Notes: generated by a model from the sequence alone, not told the origin. A stretch of 64,000 nt of DNA from Enterococcus hermanniensis (GCF_001885945.1 NZ_JXKQ01000004.1:1-64000), one strand, 5' to 3'. Shown: positions 6,585 through 15,255, counted from the first letter of the stretch. A program made the numbers and translations.

Positions 6585-7694
6585 AACTTTCTTATAGAGC
6601 TGATCGGAAAGACTACTGTAATTATTTTTTTGACTCCGAACATTTGAAAGTAAGATAATCCCGTCTTTTCCATCTTTAGAAAAATTAACAAATGTCTCGA
6701 AGCGCGCCTTCACACCATGACTATAGTACTTATTTTTTTGATTATAGATACCACTTGCATATGTTTCTCCAGTATAAGGAGCCCAGAGTTGTGTTCGTTC
6801 ACTAGTGGTTAAATGTATTTCATCAAACAACGATTGGTAGTAATGATATAAATCTTCCGCTGACATAAAGATATTTCCAGTTCCTAGTTCATCTGCATAA
6901 GAAGAAGCGCTAGTTGAAGCGTAAACTAAACCAGCTGTGGACGAATTATAAGAAAGGGCTTGTTGACTATTTTTAACAGAATAGAAACTAGTTTCTTTTA
7001 AACCGAATGCTTCAATGATATTCTTTTGATAAAGTTTTTGATAATTTGTTTGATAGAGTTGTTCTAGTACACCAGCCAATAAAACATAGTTGACGGGTTG
7101 GTAAGAGTAATTAGTGGTCGGGGCAACTGTCGCTGAACGGACGGTTTCAGCTAATATTTTTTTAGTATCGGTCGTATTTAACGCTTCGACTTTCTTTTCA
7201 TTGATTCTTAGGCCTGAGCTCATGTTTAACATATCTTTGATTGAAATATTTTCACTGTTTGGGATTTCGGGATAAAAATCACTTAGTTTTTGAGTAAAAG
7301 ACAATTTTCCGGCTTTGATTGCTTGCATGATCAAGTAAGCTGTTTGGCCTTTTTGAACAGAACCAATGCAATATTGAGTAGAAAGACTATTTTTAATTTT
7401 TTTTCCTTGATCTTGCCAACCATAGGCTTTATTTAAAATAATTTTCCCATCCTTAAATACTAATGCTGTTCCACTAAAATTTTTCTCAACGAGTGTTTGT
7501 TCAATGGAAGCTGATACTTTATCTTTTGGTTCAATCGTGTTGGATAAGCTAGCGTCAGTTATTGGTTTTGTCATATTTTGGGGGTGATGAAGATAAACGA
7601 CTAAGAAAATTCCCAGTAATAAGCTAAAAAATCCTCCCCAATAGTACTTTTTAAGTTTATTATTTTTGTGATGGCGGTACCGATTTTTAGACAT
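6573..7694 (-). CDS. Membrane-anchored serine beta-lactamase-like hydrolase (class C/PBP fold)
   Basis: A 373-residue protein with a basic N-terminus and one membrane segment (about residues 18-36, WGGFFSLLLGIFLVVYL), then an extracytoplasmic beta-lactamase/transpeptidase-like domain. The catalytic SxxK is in IGSVQKGQTAY, preceded by FSGTALVFKDGKIILNKAYGWQ, typical of the family. The usual YSN second motif reads YQP in NYSYQPVNYVLL, so the Asn is replaced. The third motif region is YYSHGVKARFET. Such proteins act on D-Ala esters, peptidoglycan or small esters; the activity here is unknown. The start at 7694 has an AGGAGAA site, and the longer frame runs into the tRNA promoter. Confidence 0.85.
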   Translation of the reverse strand: MSKNRYRHHKNNKLKKYYWGGFFSLLLGIFLVVYLHHPQNMTKPITDASLSNTIEPKDKVSASIEQTLVEKNFSGTALVFKDGKIILNKAYGWQDQGKKIKNSLSTQYCIGSVQKGQTAYLIMQAIKAGKLSFTQKLSDFYPEIPNSENISIKDMLNMSSGLRINEKKVEALNTTDTKKILAETVRSATVAPTTNYSYQPVNYVLLAGVLEQLYQTNYQKLYQKNIIEAFGLKETSFYSVKNSQQALSYNSSTAGLVYASTSASSYADELGTGNIFMSAEDLYHYYQSLFDEIHLTTSERTQLWAPYTGETYASGIYNQKNKYYSHGVKARFETFVNFSKDGKDGIILLSNVRSQKNNYSSLSDQLYKKVVAQ

Positions 7695-7725
7695 AAAAAA
7701 TTCTCCTGATTTTTTAAATTTAGGA

Positions 7726-7754
7726 TTGCAACTTAAATAAAAAATTGCTATTAT
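7726..7754 (+). promoter_or_regulatory. tRNA-Asn promoter
   Basis: TTGCAA (7726-7731), a 17-base spacer and TATTAT (7749-7754) lie 13 bases before the tRNA. Confidence 0.75.
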
Positions 7755-7767
7755 TAAAAAGTATTCT

Positions 7768-7841
7768 TCCGGCATAGCTCAGTTGGTAGTAGCGCATGAC
7801 TGTTAATCATGATGTCGTAGGTTCGAGTCCTACTGCCGGAG
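7768..7841 (+). tRNA. tRNA-Asn (anticodon GTT)
   Basis: Acceptor TCCGGCA / TGCCGGA with discriminator G, anticodon arm CATGA-CTGTTAA-TCATG giving GTT, T-arm GTAGG-TTCGAGT-CCTAC. CCA is not encoded. Its last 20 bases are identical to window bases 1-20. Confidence 0.96.
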
Positions 7842-7845
7842 TTTA

Positions 7846-7877
7846 AAAGATGTGATCAGTTGATCACATCTTTTTTT
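7846..7877 (+). terminator. tRNA-Asn terminator
   Basis: A perfect palindromic stem AAGATGTGATCA / TGATCACATCTT is followed by T7. Confidence 0.9.
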
Positions 7878-8027
7878 ACACTTTAAATATGAATTTTTCA
7901 TGAAAAAATTGTATGGATACAAGAAATTATACAATAGAATCAGTTCGCTTACCTTGATGCCTGGATAAAGCTTAGCACTGGCGATAAATAAATCAACTAA
8001 CCATCGAAAGCTAAAGTTGTAAATCAA

Positions 8028-8056
8028 TTGTCTCTTTGCCCGTTTAAGCGTAGAAT
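8028..8056 (+). promoter_or_regulatory. pepC promoter
   Basis: TTGTCT (8028-8033), a 17-base spacer and TAGAAT (8051-8056) lie just before the AAGGAGG ribosome site. Confidence 0.6.
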
Positions 8057-8080
8057 GTGGAACAAGGAGGCGTTTTTTTT

Positions 8081-9409
8081 ATGTCAAAAATCAAAAATGA
8101 ACGAACCAAAGCTTTTCGTGAAGCTTTCGAAAAAAATTCAAAACAAGTCGCAGTGCAACGAGGCGTTGTGAAAAATGGTATCCGTACCTCTGCAGAAAAT
8201 GTTCAAGCCCAAATTGAAAATGCACCGGTCTTTTCGATCGATCTAGCAACTGGAAAAGTAGCGAACCAAAAACAATCGGGGCGTTGCTGGATGTTTGCAG
8301 CATTGAATACCTTCCGTCATAAATTATTGACGTCGTTTCAATTAAAAGATTTCGAACTTTCTCAAAATTACACCTTCTTTTGGGATAAATACGAAAAAGC
8401 AAATTATTTCTATGAAAATATTTTAAATACAGCTGAACAACCAACGACTAGTCGTGAAGTTACATTCTTATTGCAAACACCCCAACAAGATGGCGGCCAA
8501 TGGGATATGATCGTTTCATTATTTCAAAAATATGGTGTCGTACCAAAAAGTGTGATGCCTGAAAGCAGCAATAGTTCTAATTCACGTGATTTGAATAATT
8601 ACTTAAATAAATTGTTGCGTAAACACGCAACACTATTGCGTCAAATGGTGGCAGAAAAAGCTTCTAATGAAGAAATCCAAGCAAATCGAGAAGCGATGTT
8701 GCAAGAAGTCTATAATTTGTTGGCGATCTCATTAGGTACACCGCCTGAAGTGTTTGATTTTGAATACCGTGACGATGAAAAGAATTATCATCTGGATCAA
8801 GGCTTAACACCGCAATCATTTTATGATCAATATATAGGTGTCAATTTGGATGATTATGTAAGTATTATCAATGCACCAACGGAAGATAAACCTTTTATGA
8901 AGTCTTACACTGTTGACATGTTAGGCAATGTTGTTGATGGCAAACAAGTAAAGTATCTGAACCTTGAAATGGAAGATTTCAAAGCTTTAGCAGTCAAACA
9001 ACTAGAAGAAGGAGAATCTGTTTGGTTTGGTTGTGATGTTGGTCAATCATCTACACGTGACAGTGGTATCATGGCATTGAATGCATATGATATTGAAGAT
9101 TTATTCGATGTCGACTTAACGATGACAAAAGCAGAACGTCTTGATTATGGTGAAAGTTTGATGACGCATGCAATGGTTTTAACCGGTGTTGATATGATCG
9201 ATGATCAAGCGAAAAAATGGAAAGTCGAAAATAGTTGGGGAGAAAAAGTTGGTGAAAAAGGTTTCTTCGTAATGAGCGATGAATGGATGGACGAATACAC
9301 GTACCAAATTGTTGTTCGTAAAGAATTCCTTTCACCAGACCAATTAGCTGCCTTTGAAGCGACACCAACTGTCTTAGCACCTTGGGATCCAATGGGTGCA
9401 CTTGCATAA
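8081..9409 (+). CDS. pepC: Aminopeptidase C (C1-family cysteine aminopeptidase)
   Basis: A 442-residue cytosolic aminopeptidase of the bleomycin-hydrolase family, about the usual PepC length. The catalytic Cys is in KQSGRCWMFAALN (about residue 70), His in LMTHAMVLTGV (about 363), Asn in KVENSWGEK (about 384). It trims peptides taken up by lactic acid bacteria. The ATG at 8081 follows an AAGGAGG site; a GTG-type start further upstream is inside that site. It is monocistronic with its own promoter and terminator. Confidence 0.96.
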   Translation: MSKIKNERTKAFREAFEKNSKQVAVQRGVVKNGIRTSAENVQAQIENAPVFSIDLATGKVANQKQSGRCWMFAALNTFRHKLLTSFQLKDFELSQNYTFFWDKYEKANYFYENILNTAEQPTTSREVTFLLQTPQQDGGQWDMIVSLFQKYGVVPKSVMPESSNSSNSRDLNNYLNKLLRKHATLLRQMVAEKASNEEIQANREAMLQEVYNLLAISLGTPPEVFDFEYRDDEKNYHLDQGLTPQSFYDQYIGVNLDDYVSIINAPTEDKPFMKSYTVDMLGNVVDGKQVKYLNLEMEDFKALAVKQLEEGESVWFGCDVGQSSTRDSGIMALNAYDIEDLFDVDLTMTKAERLDYGESLMTHAMVLTGVDMIDDQAKKWKVENSWGEKVGEKGFFVMSDEWMDEYTYQIVVRKEFLSPDQLAAFEATPTVLAPWDPMGALA

Positions 9410-9419
9410 CAATAAAGAG

Positions 9420-9457
9420 GAAAGACCTAAAACACTCATTGTTTTAGGCCTTTTTTA
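9420..9457 (+). terminator. pepC terminator
   Basis: A stem GACCTAAAAC / GTTTTAGGCC around ACTCATT, with an 8-bp perfect core, is followed by T6. Confidence 0.88.
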
Positions 9458-9502
9458 TTTCGATCATTAACTATAGTGAGAAAAGCGTTTTCTGAGCGGC
9501 TA

Positions 9503-9511
9503 TGCTATACT
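9503..9511 (+). promoter_or_regulatory. Extended -10 promoter (TGC TATACT)
   Basis: TG-C-TATACT lies 25 bases before the GTG start of the phosphatase gene. No good -35 is present, as expected for an extended -10. The same TGCTATACT occurs before folC and the gamma-CA gene. Confidence 0.6.
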
Positions 9512-9535
9512 TTTAAAAAAAGGAGGCTGATTTGA

Positions 9536-10321
9536 GTGTCGAAACGATTAGCAGTTCAACATGCAGAAAATATGCGTGAATTAGGTGGGTATGAAACATT
9601 GGATGGCCGTAAAGTCGCATCGCGAAAATTGATTCGATCTGCTAGTATCAATCATATTGATGAAAAAGACCAATTGTATTTGCAAGATTACGGGATCAAG
9701 CAAGTGGTCGATTTTCGTTCTTTAGAAGAGCGTGAAAGTCAGCCGGATAAAACGATTCCGACGGCTGAGAATATCTTCTTGCCTATTTTTCCGATTGAAG
9801 AAACAGACACCGCTTCAGCTTCACCCAAAAAAATGTTGGAGCGGATGCAAGCTGGCATCCAAGCAACACAACAGATGATTGAAGTGTATACGCATTTTGT
9901 GACTGATGCTCATGTCCGTGGACAATACCGTAAATTTTTTGATTTAGTTCTAGCTAATCCCGCGCCTGAGCAAAGTTTATTGTTTCATTGTACAGCTGGG
10001 AAAGATCGAACAGGATTTGGTGCAATGTTGTTACTAAGTACACTGAAGGTACCGCAAGAAACAATCATGCAAGACTATTTAGCGACCAACCGTTATTTGA
10101 AGAAAGTAGTTCAAGAAATGTATCAAAAGGCGGAACAAGTAGGTGTTCCAGCAAACGCGTTACATGGGATCGAAGATATGATGTTGGCGAAAGCAGAATA
10201 TATGCAAACAAGTTTTGATGAAATCAAAAAAAATTATGGAACGATTGATCAATTTATCAATGATGGAATCGGTGTCTCTTCGCAAGAAATCAAAGATTTG
10301 CAAAAAATTTATTTAATGTAG
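9536..10321 (+). CDS. Tyrosine-protein phosphatase (dual-specificity/PTP-like)
   Basis: A 261-residue phosphatase with the CX5R loop FHCTAGKDRTGFG (about residues 157-169), an N-terminal ENMRELGGYETLDGR motif and RSASINHID typical of bacterial LipA/IphP-like tyrosine phosphatases, and VDFRSLEERE. Family members remove phosphate from tyrosine or phosphoinositides. The GTG start follows AAAGGAGG. It is the first gene of an operon with a kinase-fold protein (12-base gap) and a thioesterase, and it lacks an export signal. The substrate is unknown. Confidence 0.9.
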   Translation: MSKRLAVQHAENMRELGGYETLDGRKVASRKLIRSASINHIDEKDQLYLQDYGIKQVVDFRSLEERESQPDKTIPTAENIFLPIFPIEETDTASASPKKMLERMQAGIQATQQMIEVYTHFVTDAHVRGQYRKFFDLVLANPAPEQSLLFHCTAGKDRTGFGAMLLLSTLKVPQETIMQDYLATNRYLKKVVQEMYQKAEQVGVPANALHGIEDMMLAKAEYMQTSFDEIKKNYGTIDQFINDGIGVSSQEIKDLQKIYLM

Positions 10322-10333
10322 GGAGCTGACGAA

Positions 10334-11167
10334 ATGAATGATTTGTTAGAGTTTTTACAATTACAAGCCAAAATCATCCCAGTCACCGGTGGCGATATCA
10401 ATCAAACTTATCGTGTAACCGATGGTCAGCAAAATTATTTTTTAAAATATCACCCACAAATGTCTGGGGACTTTTTTACCGCAGAAGTAGATGGTTTGAG
10501 TGAGTTGAGCAATGCTGTGCGAGTGCCCAAAGTATATCAGCATGGGAGTTTTAAAGAAAATGCTTTTTTATTACTGGAATGGATTGAACCTGGTGAAGGA
10601 GACCAAAAGGATCTAGCCCAGGAATTAAGTAAGATTCATCAAATCAATGCGATCAAGTTTGGTTATAAGAAAAATAATTTTATGGGGTTATTGCCACAGA
10701 TCAATACACGAGAAAAAAATTGGTGGGATTTCTATTTTAGCCATCGTTTAGAGGTGCAGATTCGAATCGCCAATGAGCGTAATCATTGGACAGAAGAACG
10801 CGAAAAAAATTATCAGTTATTTAAAGAGTGGGTTTATCAAAAATGGGGTACAATGTCAGTAGTGCCAACTTTACTGCACGGTGATTTTTGGAGTGGTAAT
10901 ACTTTTTTTGATACGCAAGGGCAACCAGTATTTGTCGATCCGGCAGTATCCTTTGGCCATCGGGAGATGGATCTAGCGATGTCTCAACTATTCGGCGGAT
11001 TTCGTCAAGAATTTATCGTAAGTTATCAAGAAATCATGCCGATGCGTGAAGGCTGGCAAGACCGAATCGCGATTTATCAATTATATTATCTGCTCGTTCA
11101 CCTGAACATTTTTGGTGAAAGTTATGGTGAATCAGTAGATCGAGTGTTAGCTTTAGGAGGAAAGTAA
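10334..11167 (+). CDS. Fructosamine-3-kinase family protein (APH-fold phosphotransferase)
   Basis: A 277-residue kinase-fold protein. N-terminal GGDINQTYRV (about residues 19-28) is the nucleotide-binding loop, YFLKYH carries the ATP-anchoring Lys, LLHGDFWSGNTFF (about 180-192) is the catalytic loop with Asp, and PVFVDPAVSFGHREMDLAMS holds the metal-binding Asp. The HGDFWSGN signature is specific to the fructosamine-kinase family, which phosphorylates glycated amines for deglycation. It lies between the phosphatase and thioesterase genes and abuts the latter without a gap. Confidence 0.9.
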   Translation: MNDLLEFLQLQAKIIPVTGGDINQTYRVTDGQQNYFLKYHPQMSGDFFTAEVDGLSELSNAVRVPKVYQHGSFKENAFLLLEWIEPGEGDQKDLAQELSKIHQINAIKFGYKKNNFMGLLPQINTREKNWWDFYFSHRLEVQIRIANERNHWTEEREKNYQLFKEWVYQKWGTMSVVPTLLHGDFWSGNTFFDTQGQPVFVDPAVSFGHREMDLAMSQLFGGFRQEFIVSYQEIMPMREGWQDRIAIYQLYYLLVHLNIFGESYGESVDRVLALGGK

Positions 11168-11905
11168 TTGGGAAAGAGATACACAATTGAACATGAAGTA
11201 ACTTATTATCAATGCGACATCAATCAAAATATGACATTTCCAGCATTGTTGAGTGTGGCAATCAAAGCATCTTCGGATCAAAGTGATGAGTTGAACCGTG
11301 GAACGGACTATATCAATACATTAGGGGTTACTTGGGTGATCACTCAAACCGAAGTTGCGATCAATCGTTTACCACAAGTTGGGGAAATGATAAAAATCAC
11401 GACTGATCCAACTGAATTCAATCGGTTTTTCTGTTATCGGGATTATATCGTTTACTCTGAAACCGGTGATGAATTAGTAAAAATCACCATGTCCTTTGTC
11501 TTGATGGATATTGAAAATCGTAAAATGAGTAGCGTCGATGCAGATCTGATGGCTCCTTTTGAATCTTCACAAGTGAAGAAAATCAAACGTTGGCCAAAAA
11601 TCGAAAAAGTTTCCGGCGAAGAACATCAATTGTACCATGTGCGTTACTATGATCTGGACAGTAATCATCATGTCAACAATGCCATGTATTTCAATTGGAT
11701 CATCGACGTCTTAGGTTATGATTTTATGGCGCAACATGAGCCGACTTACGTCAATGTTAAGTTTGATAAAGAAGTATTATACGGCAATGATATCCAAAGT
11801 TTTTATGAAATTACAGCAGCTGATCAAACTGTTAGTTGCCATGAAATTCGCTTAGGAGATCAACTAGCGTGTGAAGCGAATATTTCATGGAAGAAAAGAA
11901 GCTAA
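11168..11905 (+). CDS. Acyl-[acyl-carrier-protein] thioesterase (FatA/B-like)
   Basis: A 245-residue double hot-dog thioesterase. The first half has the MTFPALLSVAIKASSDQSDEL segment and WVITQTEVAI; the second half has YYDLDSNHHVNNAMYFNWI with the catalytic Asn/His. It releases fatty acids from acyl-ACP. The start is TTG 11168, directly after the stop of the preceding gene, with AGGAGG at 11157-11162. It is the last gene of the operon, and the terminator stem includes its stop codon. Confidence 0.93.
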   Translation: MGKRYTIEHEVTYYQCDINQNMTFPALLSVAIKASSDQSDELNRGTDYINTLGVTWVITQTEVAINRLPQVGEMIKITTDPTEFNRFFCYRDYIVYSETGDELVKITMSFVLMDIENRKMSSVDADLMAPFESSQVKKIKRWPKIEKVSGEEHQLYHVRYYDLDSNHHVNNAMYFNWIIDVLGYDFMAQHEPTYVNVKFDKEVLYGNDIQSFYEITAADQTVSCHEIRLGDQLACEANISWKKRS

Positions 11906-11934
11906 ATCCATTTTAGGATTTAGCTTCTTTTTCT
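11897..11934. terminator. Bidirectional terminator
   Basis: A 12-bp stem GAAGCTAAATCC / GGATTTAGCTTC has T-rich tails on both strands, between the thioesterase (+) and asparaginase (-) genes. Confidence 0.88.
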
Positions 11935-11942
11935 GTCGGAAC

Positions 11943-12917
11943 TTATTCTTCTAAAAAGCGTTTTAATTCTGTTTTTGATAGACGGGCATTTAACGCAATC
12001 AATAATTTGATGCGTGCTTTTTGGCTGTTGATTCCGTTACAAAAAATCACTCCATGTTGAGCCAGTTCAACACCACCGCCATGATAATCATAAACAGGTT
12101 CAGCAATACCATTGAAACAACGAGAAACTAAAACGATCGGCAAGCCTTTATCTAATAGATGATAAAAAGCAGGCAGAGTTTGAGGAGGGAGATTTCCAGC
12201 GCCCAAAGCTTCGACCACCATCCCGTCTACAGTGATCCCTTGATCTAGTAAGCGGAAAAAATCACCTTGCATACCGGCGAAAACTTTAACGATCGGAATC
12301 AAAGCAGCAAAACTATCAATATCATAGCGTGTGATTTTTGGCAATTCTTGTTTAAAGAGAATTTTTGATTTTGTGACCAGACCAATCGGACCTAATGTTG
12401 GAGTTCTAAATGTAGCGACATTCGTGGTATGCGTCTTGGTAACATAGCGGGCACTATGCACTTCATCATTCATTACGACCACTACTCCTTTGCCGATGGC
12501 GCTTTCAGAAGCAGCTACACGAATCGCACATTCAAAATTATATAATCCATCACTACCTAATTCATTGATTGAACGCATGGCACCCGTTAAAATGATAGGT
12601 AGGAGATCACCGATCGTGATATCAAGAAAATAAGCAGTTTCTTCCAATGTATCCGTGCCGTGAGTGATTACGACACTATCGATATTTTCTTTTTTTGCTT
12701 GTTTGATCCGTTCTTTTATTTGGAACATGATTTCCACCGTAATGTGAGGAGAGGGTAAATTTGAAAAATCCTCGACGATTAATTCAATATCAGCTGGTAA
12801 GCGTAATTCTTGTCCAGCAGCTAATAAGGGATTTTTTTTATCAGGGCGAACGGCTCCGTCAGAGTCTTGGCTCATGGAGATGGTACCGCCAGTATGTAAA
12901 ATCAAGATTCGTTTCAT
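11943..12917 (-). CDS. ansA: L-asparaginase, type I (cytoplasmic)
   Basis: A 324-residue asparaginase that hydrolyses L-asparagine to aspartate and ammonia. LILHTGGTISM (about residues 4-14) carries the first catalytic Thr; VVITHGTDTLEETAYFL (about 80-96) holds the second Thr-Asp pair; the later AGNLPP and NGINSQKARIKL are family segments. It has no signal peptide, so it is cytoplasmic. The start at 12917 follows GGAGTAA; upstream ATGs at 12944 and 12935 lie before or in the site. It is divergent from the DUF72 gene. Confidence 0.95.
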   Translation of the reverse strand: MKRILILHTGGTISMSQDSDGAVRPDKKNPLLAAGQELRLPADIELIVEDFSNLPSPHITVEIMFQIKERIKQAKKENIDSVVITHGTDTLEETAYFLDITIGDLLPIILTGAMRSINELGSDGLYNFECAIRVAASESAIGKGVVVVMNDEVHSARYVTKTHTTNVATFRTPTLGPIGLVTKSKILFKQELPKITRYDIDSFAALIPIVKVFAGMQGDFFRLLDQGITVDGMVVEALGAGNLPPQTLPAFYHLLDKGLPIVLVSRCFNGIAEPVYDYHGGGVELAQHGVIFCNGINSQKARIKLLIALNARLSKTELKRFLEE

Positions 12918-13006
12918 TCGTATTACTCCATTCATTATTAGCACATCGTCGCTAATTTTATTCTGTCTTTATTGTATACTATGAAACGAAAGGGGGCTAG
13001 CAAACT

Positions 13007-13837
13007 ATGATTCGAATTGGATTAACTTCTTTTAATGAACATGTCAGTTTGACCGGAAAGAAAAACTCGTCTCTTTATGACTATGCAGGATATTTGCCGT
13101 TAGTAGAATTGGATACAAATTATTATGCGATTACCAACAAGCATTCAGTCGAGAATTGGTTGAGCCAAGTGCCCTCAAATTTTAAATTTGTCGTCAAACT
13201 CTACGCGGGGTTCACGGGTCAAACCAAATGGGAAGAAAACTATCCTTCTATCACCGCGATGAGAGATCATTTTTTAGAAGTAATGGAGCCGATGATTAAA
13301 AGTAAAAAATTATTTTGCTTTTTAGCACAATTTCCCGCACAATTTAAATGTACCAAAGCAAGCGTGGCCTATTTAGAAACACTTGCTGAACTATTTAAAG
13401 AGTTACCACTAGCAATCGAATTACGTGATCATAGTTGGTATGCAAAAGAATTCCAGGAAAAAACCCATCAGTTGATGAAAAAATTGAGCTTTGGCCTTGT
13501 GATGGTAGATGAACCACAATTACCAGACACCGTACCATTAGATACAACCATTACCAATCAACAGTTTAGCTTATTTCGTTTTCATGGGCGTAATCAGGCG
13601 TATTGGCACGATCGAACAGGAGATTGGCGAAAAAAAAGAACCCTTTATCGCTACAATCAAGCTGAATTAAAAATTTTAGCTGAGAAAATTGAAAAAGTCG
13701 CAGAGAATTCAACAGAAGTTGGTATCATATTTAATAATAATTCGGGCGGAGATGCAGCCGATAATGCGCTCCAATTAAAAGAAATCCTTCAATTAAATTA
13801 TGAAGGATTGAATCCGAGCCAAATTGATTTATTTTAA
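13007..13837 (+). CDS. DUF72 domain protein (YunF-like)
   Basis: A 276-residue DUF72 protein with a TIM-barrel-like fold. It shows the family pattern: IRIGLTSFNEH at the N-terminus, LPLVELDTNYYAI, FKFVVKLYAGFTG, FLAQFPAQFKC, LAIELRDHSWY, RFHGRNQAYWHD and GIIFNNNSGGDAADNA. The conserved acidic, His and Asn residues suggest an enzyme active site, but no activity is established for the family. It is followed at 13 bases by a Cof-type HAD gene in a likely operon. Confidence 0.9.
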   Translation: MIRIGLTSFNEHVSLTGKKNSSLYDYAGYLPLVELDTNYYAITNKHSVENWLSQVPSNFKFVVKLYAGFTGQTKWEENYPSITAMRDHFLEVMEPMIKSKKLFCFLAQFPAQFKCTKASVAYLETLAELFKELPLAIELRDHSWYAKEFQEKTHQLMKKLSFGLVMVDEPQLPDTVPLDTTITNQQFSLFRFHGRNQAYWHDRTGDWRKKRTLYRYNQAELKILAEKIEKVAENSTEVGIIFNNNSGGDAADNALQLKEILQLNYEGLNPSQIDLF

Positions 13838-13850
13838 ACGAGGGAGTTTT

Positions 13851-14687
13851 ATGATAAAAGCTATTTTTTTTGATATTGATGGGACATTGACTACGAATGA
13901 TTCAGAAGTCTTAGACAGCACGCGTGATGCTATCAAGTCAGCTCAAGCACAAGGAATTTTATGTGGAGTTGCTACAGGGCGCGGTCCCGTAAAAATAAAA
14001 GAACGTATCGATCATTTAGACTTGGATCTTTTTGTAATGTATAATGGACAGTTGGTTTATACACGGAATCAAGACATTTATTGTCGCCCCTTTACGAAGG
14101 CTATTTTAGATCAGATCGTTGATTTTGCTGATGAAGAACATCGGCAAATTATTTTTGGTGGACGTAATCGAATGGACGGTAGTCAATTGATGAAATGGTC
14201 ACAAAAAGCTTTATTAAAACAGGTTGCAGGCTGGATGCCAAAGTGGTTTCCAGTAAGATCCACAAAACGTTTGTTACAATCGTTTAGTCCTAGACGTAAA
14301 AAAGGGCGCTATCGAAAATTATCAATCTTACAAGAACCGATTTATCAATGTGTCTTATTTAGCGCAGAAGAAGAAACACCGCGTTTACAAGAATTGTTAC
14401 CGAACTGTTCTTTTCAACGGTCCAACCCTTATTCGGTAGATATCGTTCCTAAAGATGGATCAAAATATCACGGCATTATCGAATGCATCAAAGCCGTGGA
14501 TATTAAGCCAGAAGAAGTGATGGTCTTTGGAGATCATTACAACGATATCGAAATGATCAAAAATTTTGGTATCGGAGTGGCGATGGGCAATGGCTTAGCT
14601 GAAGTCAAAGCACAAGCTGATTATGTCACGAGTACCAATGAAAAAGATGGTATTTTTCAAGCATTGAAACATTTTGAAATTATCTGA
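13851..14687 (+). CDS. Cof-type HAD-IIB family phosphatase
   Basis: A 278-residue sugar-phosphate or flavin-phosphate phosphatase-like HAD. Motif I is FFDIDGTLTTND (about residues 6-17); VATGRGPVKI is motif II; SVDIVPKDGSKYHGI carries the motif III Lys; VMVFGDHYNDIEMI is motif IV, with GVAMGNGLAEVKAQADYVT typical of the Cof subgroup. The large C2 cap has a basic insertion around residues 117-155 (many Lys/Arg). The start at 13851 follows AGGGAG. Confidence 0.92.
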   Translation: MIKAIFFDIDGTLTTNDSEVLDSTRDAIKSAQAQGILCGVATGRGPVKIKERIDHLDLDLFVMYNGQLVYTRNQDIYCRPFTKAILDQIVDFADEEHRQIIFGGRNRMDGSQLMKWSQKALLKQVAGWMPKWFPVRSTKRLLQSFSPRRKKGRYRKLSILQEPIYQCVLFSAEEETPRLQELLPNCSFQRSNPYSVDIVPKDGSKYHGIIECIKAVDIKPEEVMVFGDHYNDIEMIKNFGIGVAMGNGLAEVKAQADYVTSTNEKDGIFQALKHFEII

Positions 14688-14727
14688 TGCATCTAAAAAG
14701 TAGATTATATTGAAAAGAGGGAACAGA

Positions 14728-15240
14728 TTGATACAAGAACCGTATCAAATGGCTCGTGAATTTCATGAGACGTTTGCGCCAGCACCTCCCAATGTTCCAA
14801 CCGCGTTTACCCAAGAACGAGGGAATTTTCGAGCGGGATTTAAAGCAGAAGAAATCGTTGAGTTTTTATACGCCGTAGCTAAAGGCGATGAAAAACTTTT
14901 TGAGGAATATGTCGAAGAGCTGCATCAAAGTGTGGACCAAGCAAAAATAAAAGTCTTGACTAAAGCAGAAACAGTAGCAGATCCTTTGACTGCTGAAGTG
15001 GATGCGTTGACCGATCTTTTGTATTTTACCTATGGTTCTTTTGCATTAATGGGTGTTGATCCGCAGCCGATTTTTGAAATTGTTCATCGTGCCAATATGG
15101 GAAAGTTATTTCCCGGTGGAAAGCCACGTTACGATCCAGTAACCAATAAGGTATTAAAACCTGAAGACTGGGCAAAAAAATTTGCACCAGAACCTTTGAT
15201 TCAAAAAGAATTAAACAGACAAAAAGGAAACGCCGAATAG
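14728..15240 (+). CDS. MazG-like / PRA-PH superfamily NTP pyrophosphohydrolase
   Basis: A 170-residue all-alpha protein. The residues KAEEIVEFLYAVAKGD and EVDALTDLLYFTYGSFALMG give the paired EExxE / ExxD metal-binding pattern of nucleotide pyrophosphohydrolases related to MazG and HisE. IVHRANMGKLFPGGKPRYDP is typical of this Gram-positive subfamily. It probably removes non-canonical nucleotides. I choose the TTG at 14728 because AGAGGG lies at 14716-14721; the TTG at 14710 has no site. Confidence 0.8.
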   Translation: MIQEPYQMAREFHETFAPAPPNVPTAFTQERGNFRAGFKAEEIVEFLYAVAKGDEKLFEEYVEELHQSVDQAKIKVLTKAETVADPLTAEVDALTDLLYFTYGSFALMGVDPQPIFEIVHRANMGKLFPGGKPRYDPVTNKVLKPEDWAKKFAPEPLIQKELNRQKGNAE

Positions 15241-15255
15241 GGCGTTTCCTTTTTT
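15219..15255. terminator. Bidirectional terminator
   Basis: A stem AAAAGGAAACGCC / GGCGTTTCCTTTT has T6 on + and a T run on -. It serves the MazG-like and aspartate kinase genes. Confidence 0.92.

Noticed and set aside
8091-9407. Minus-strand frames of 112-117 codons inside pepC
   Set aside because: Shadows of a clear coding gene, without ribosome sites or recognisable domains.
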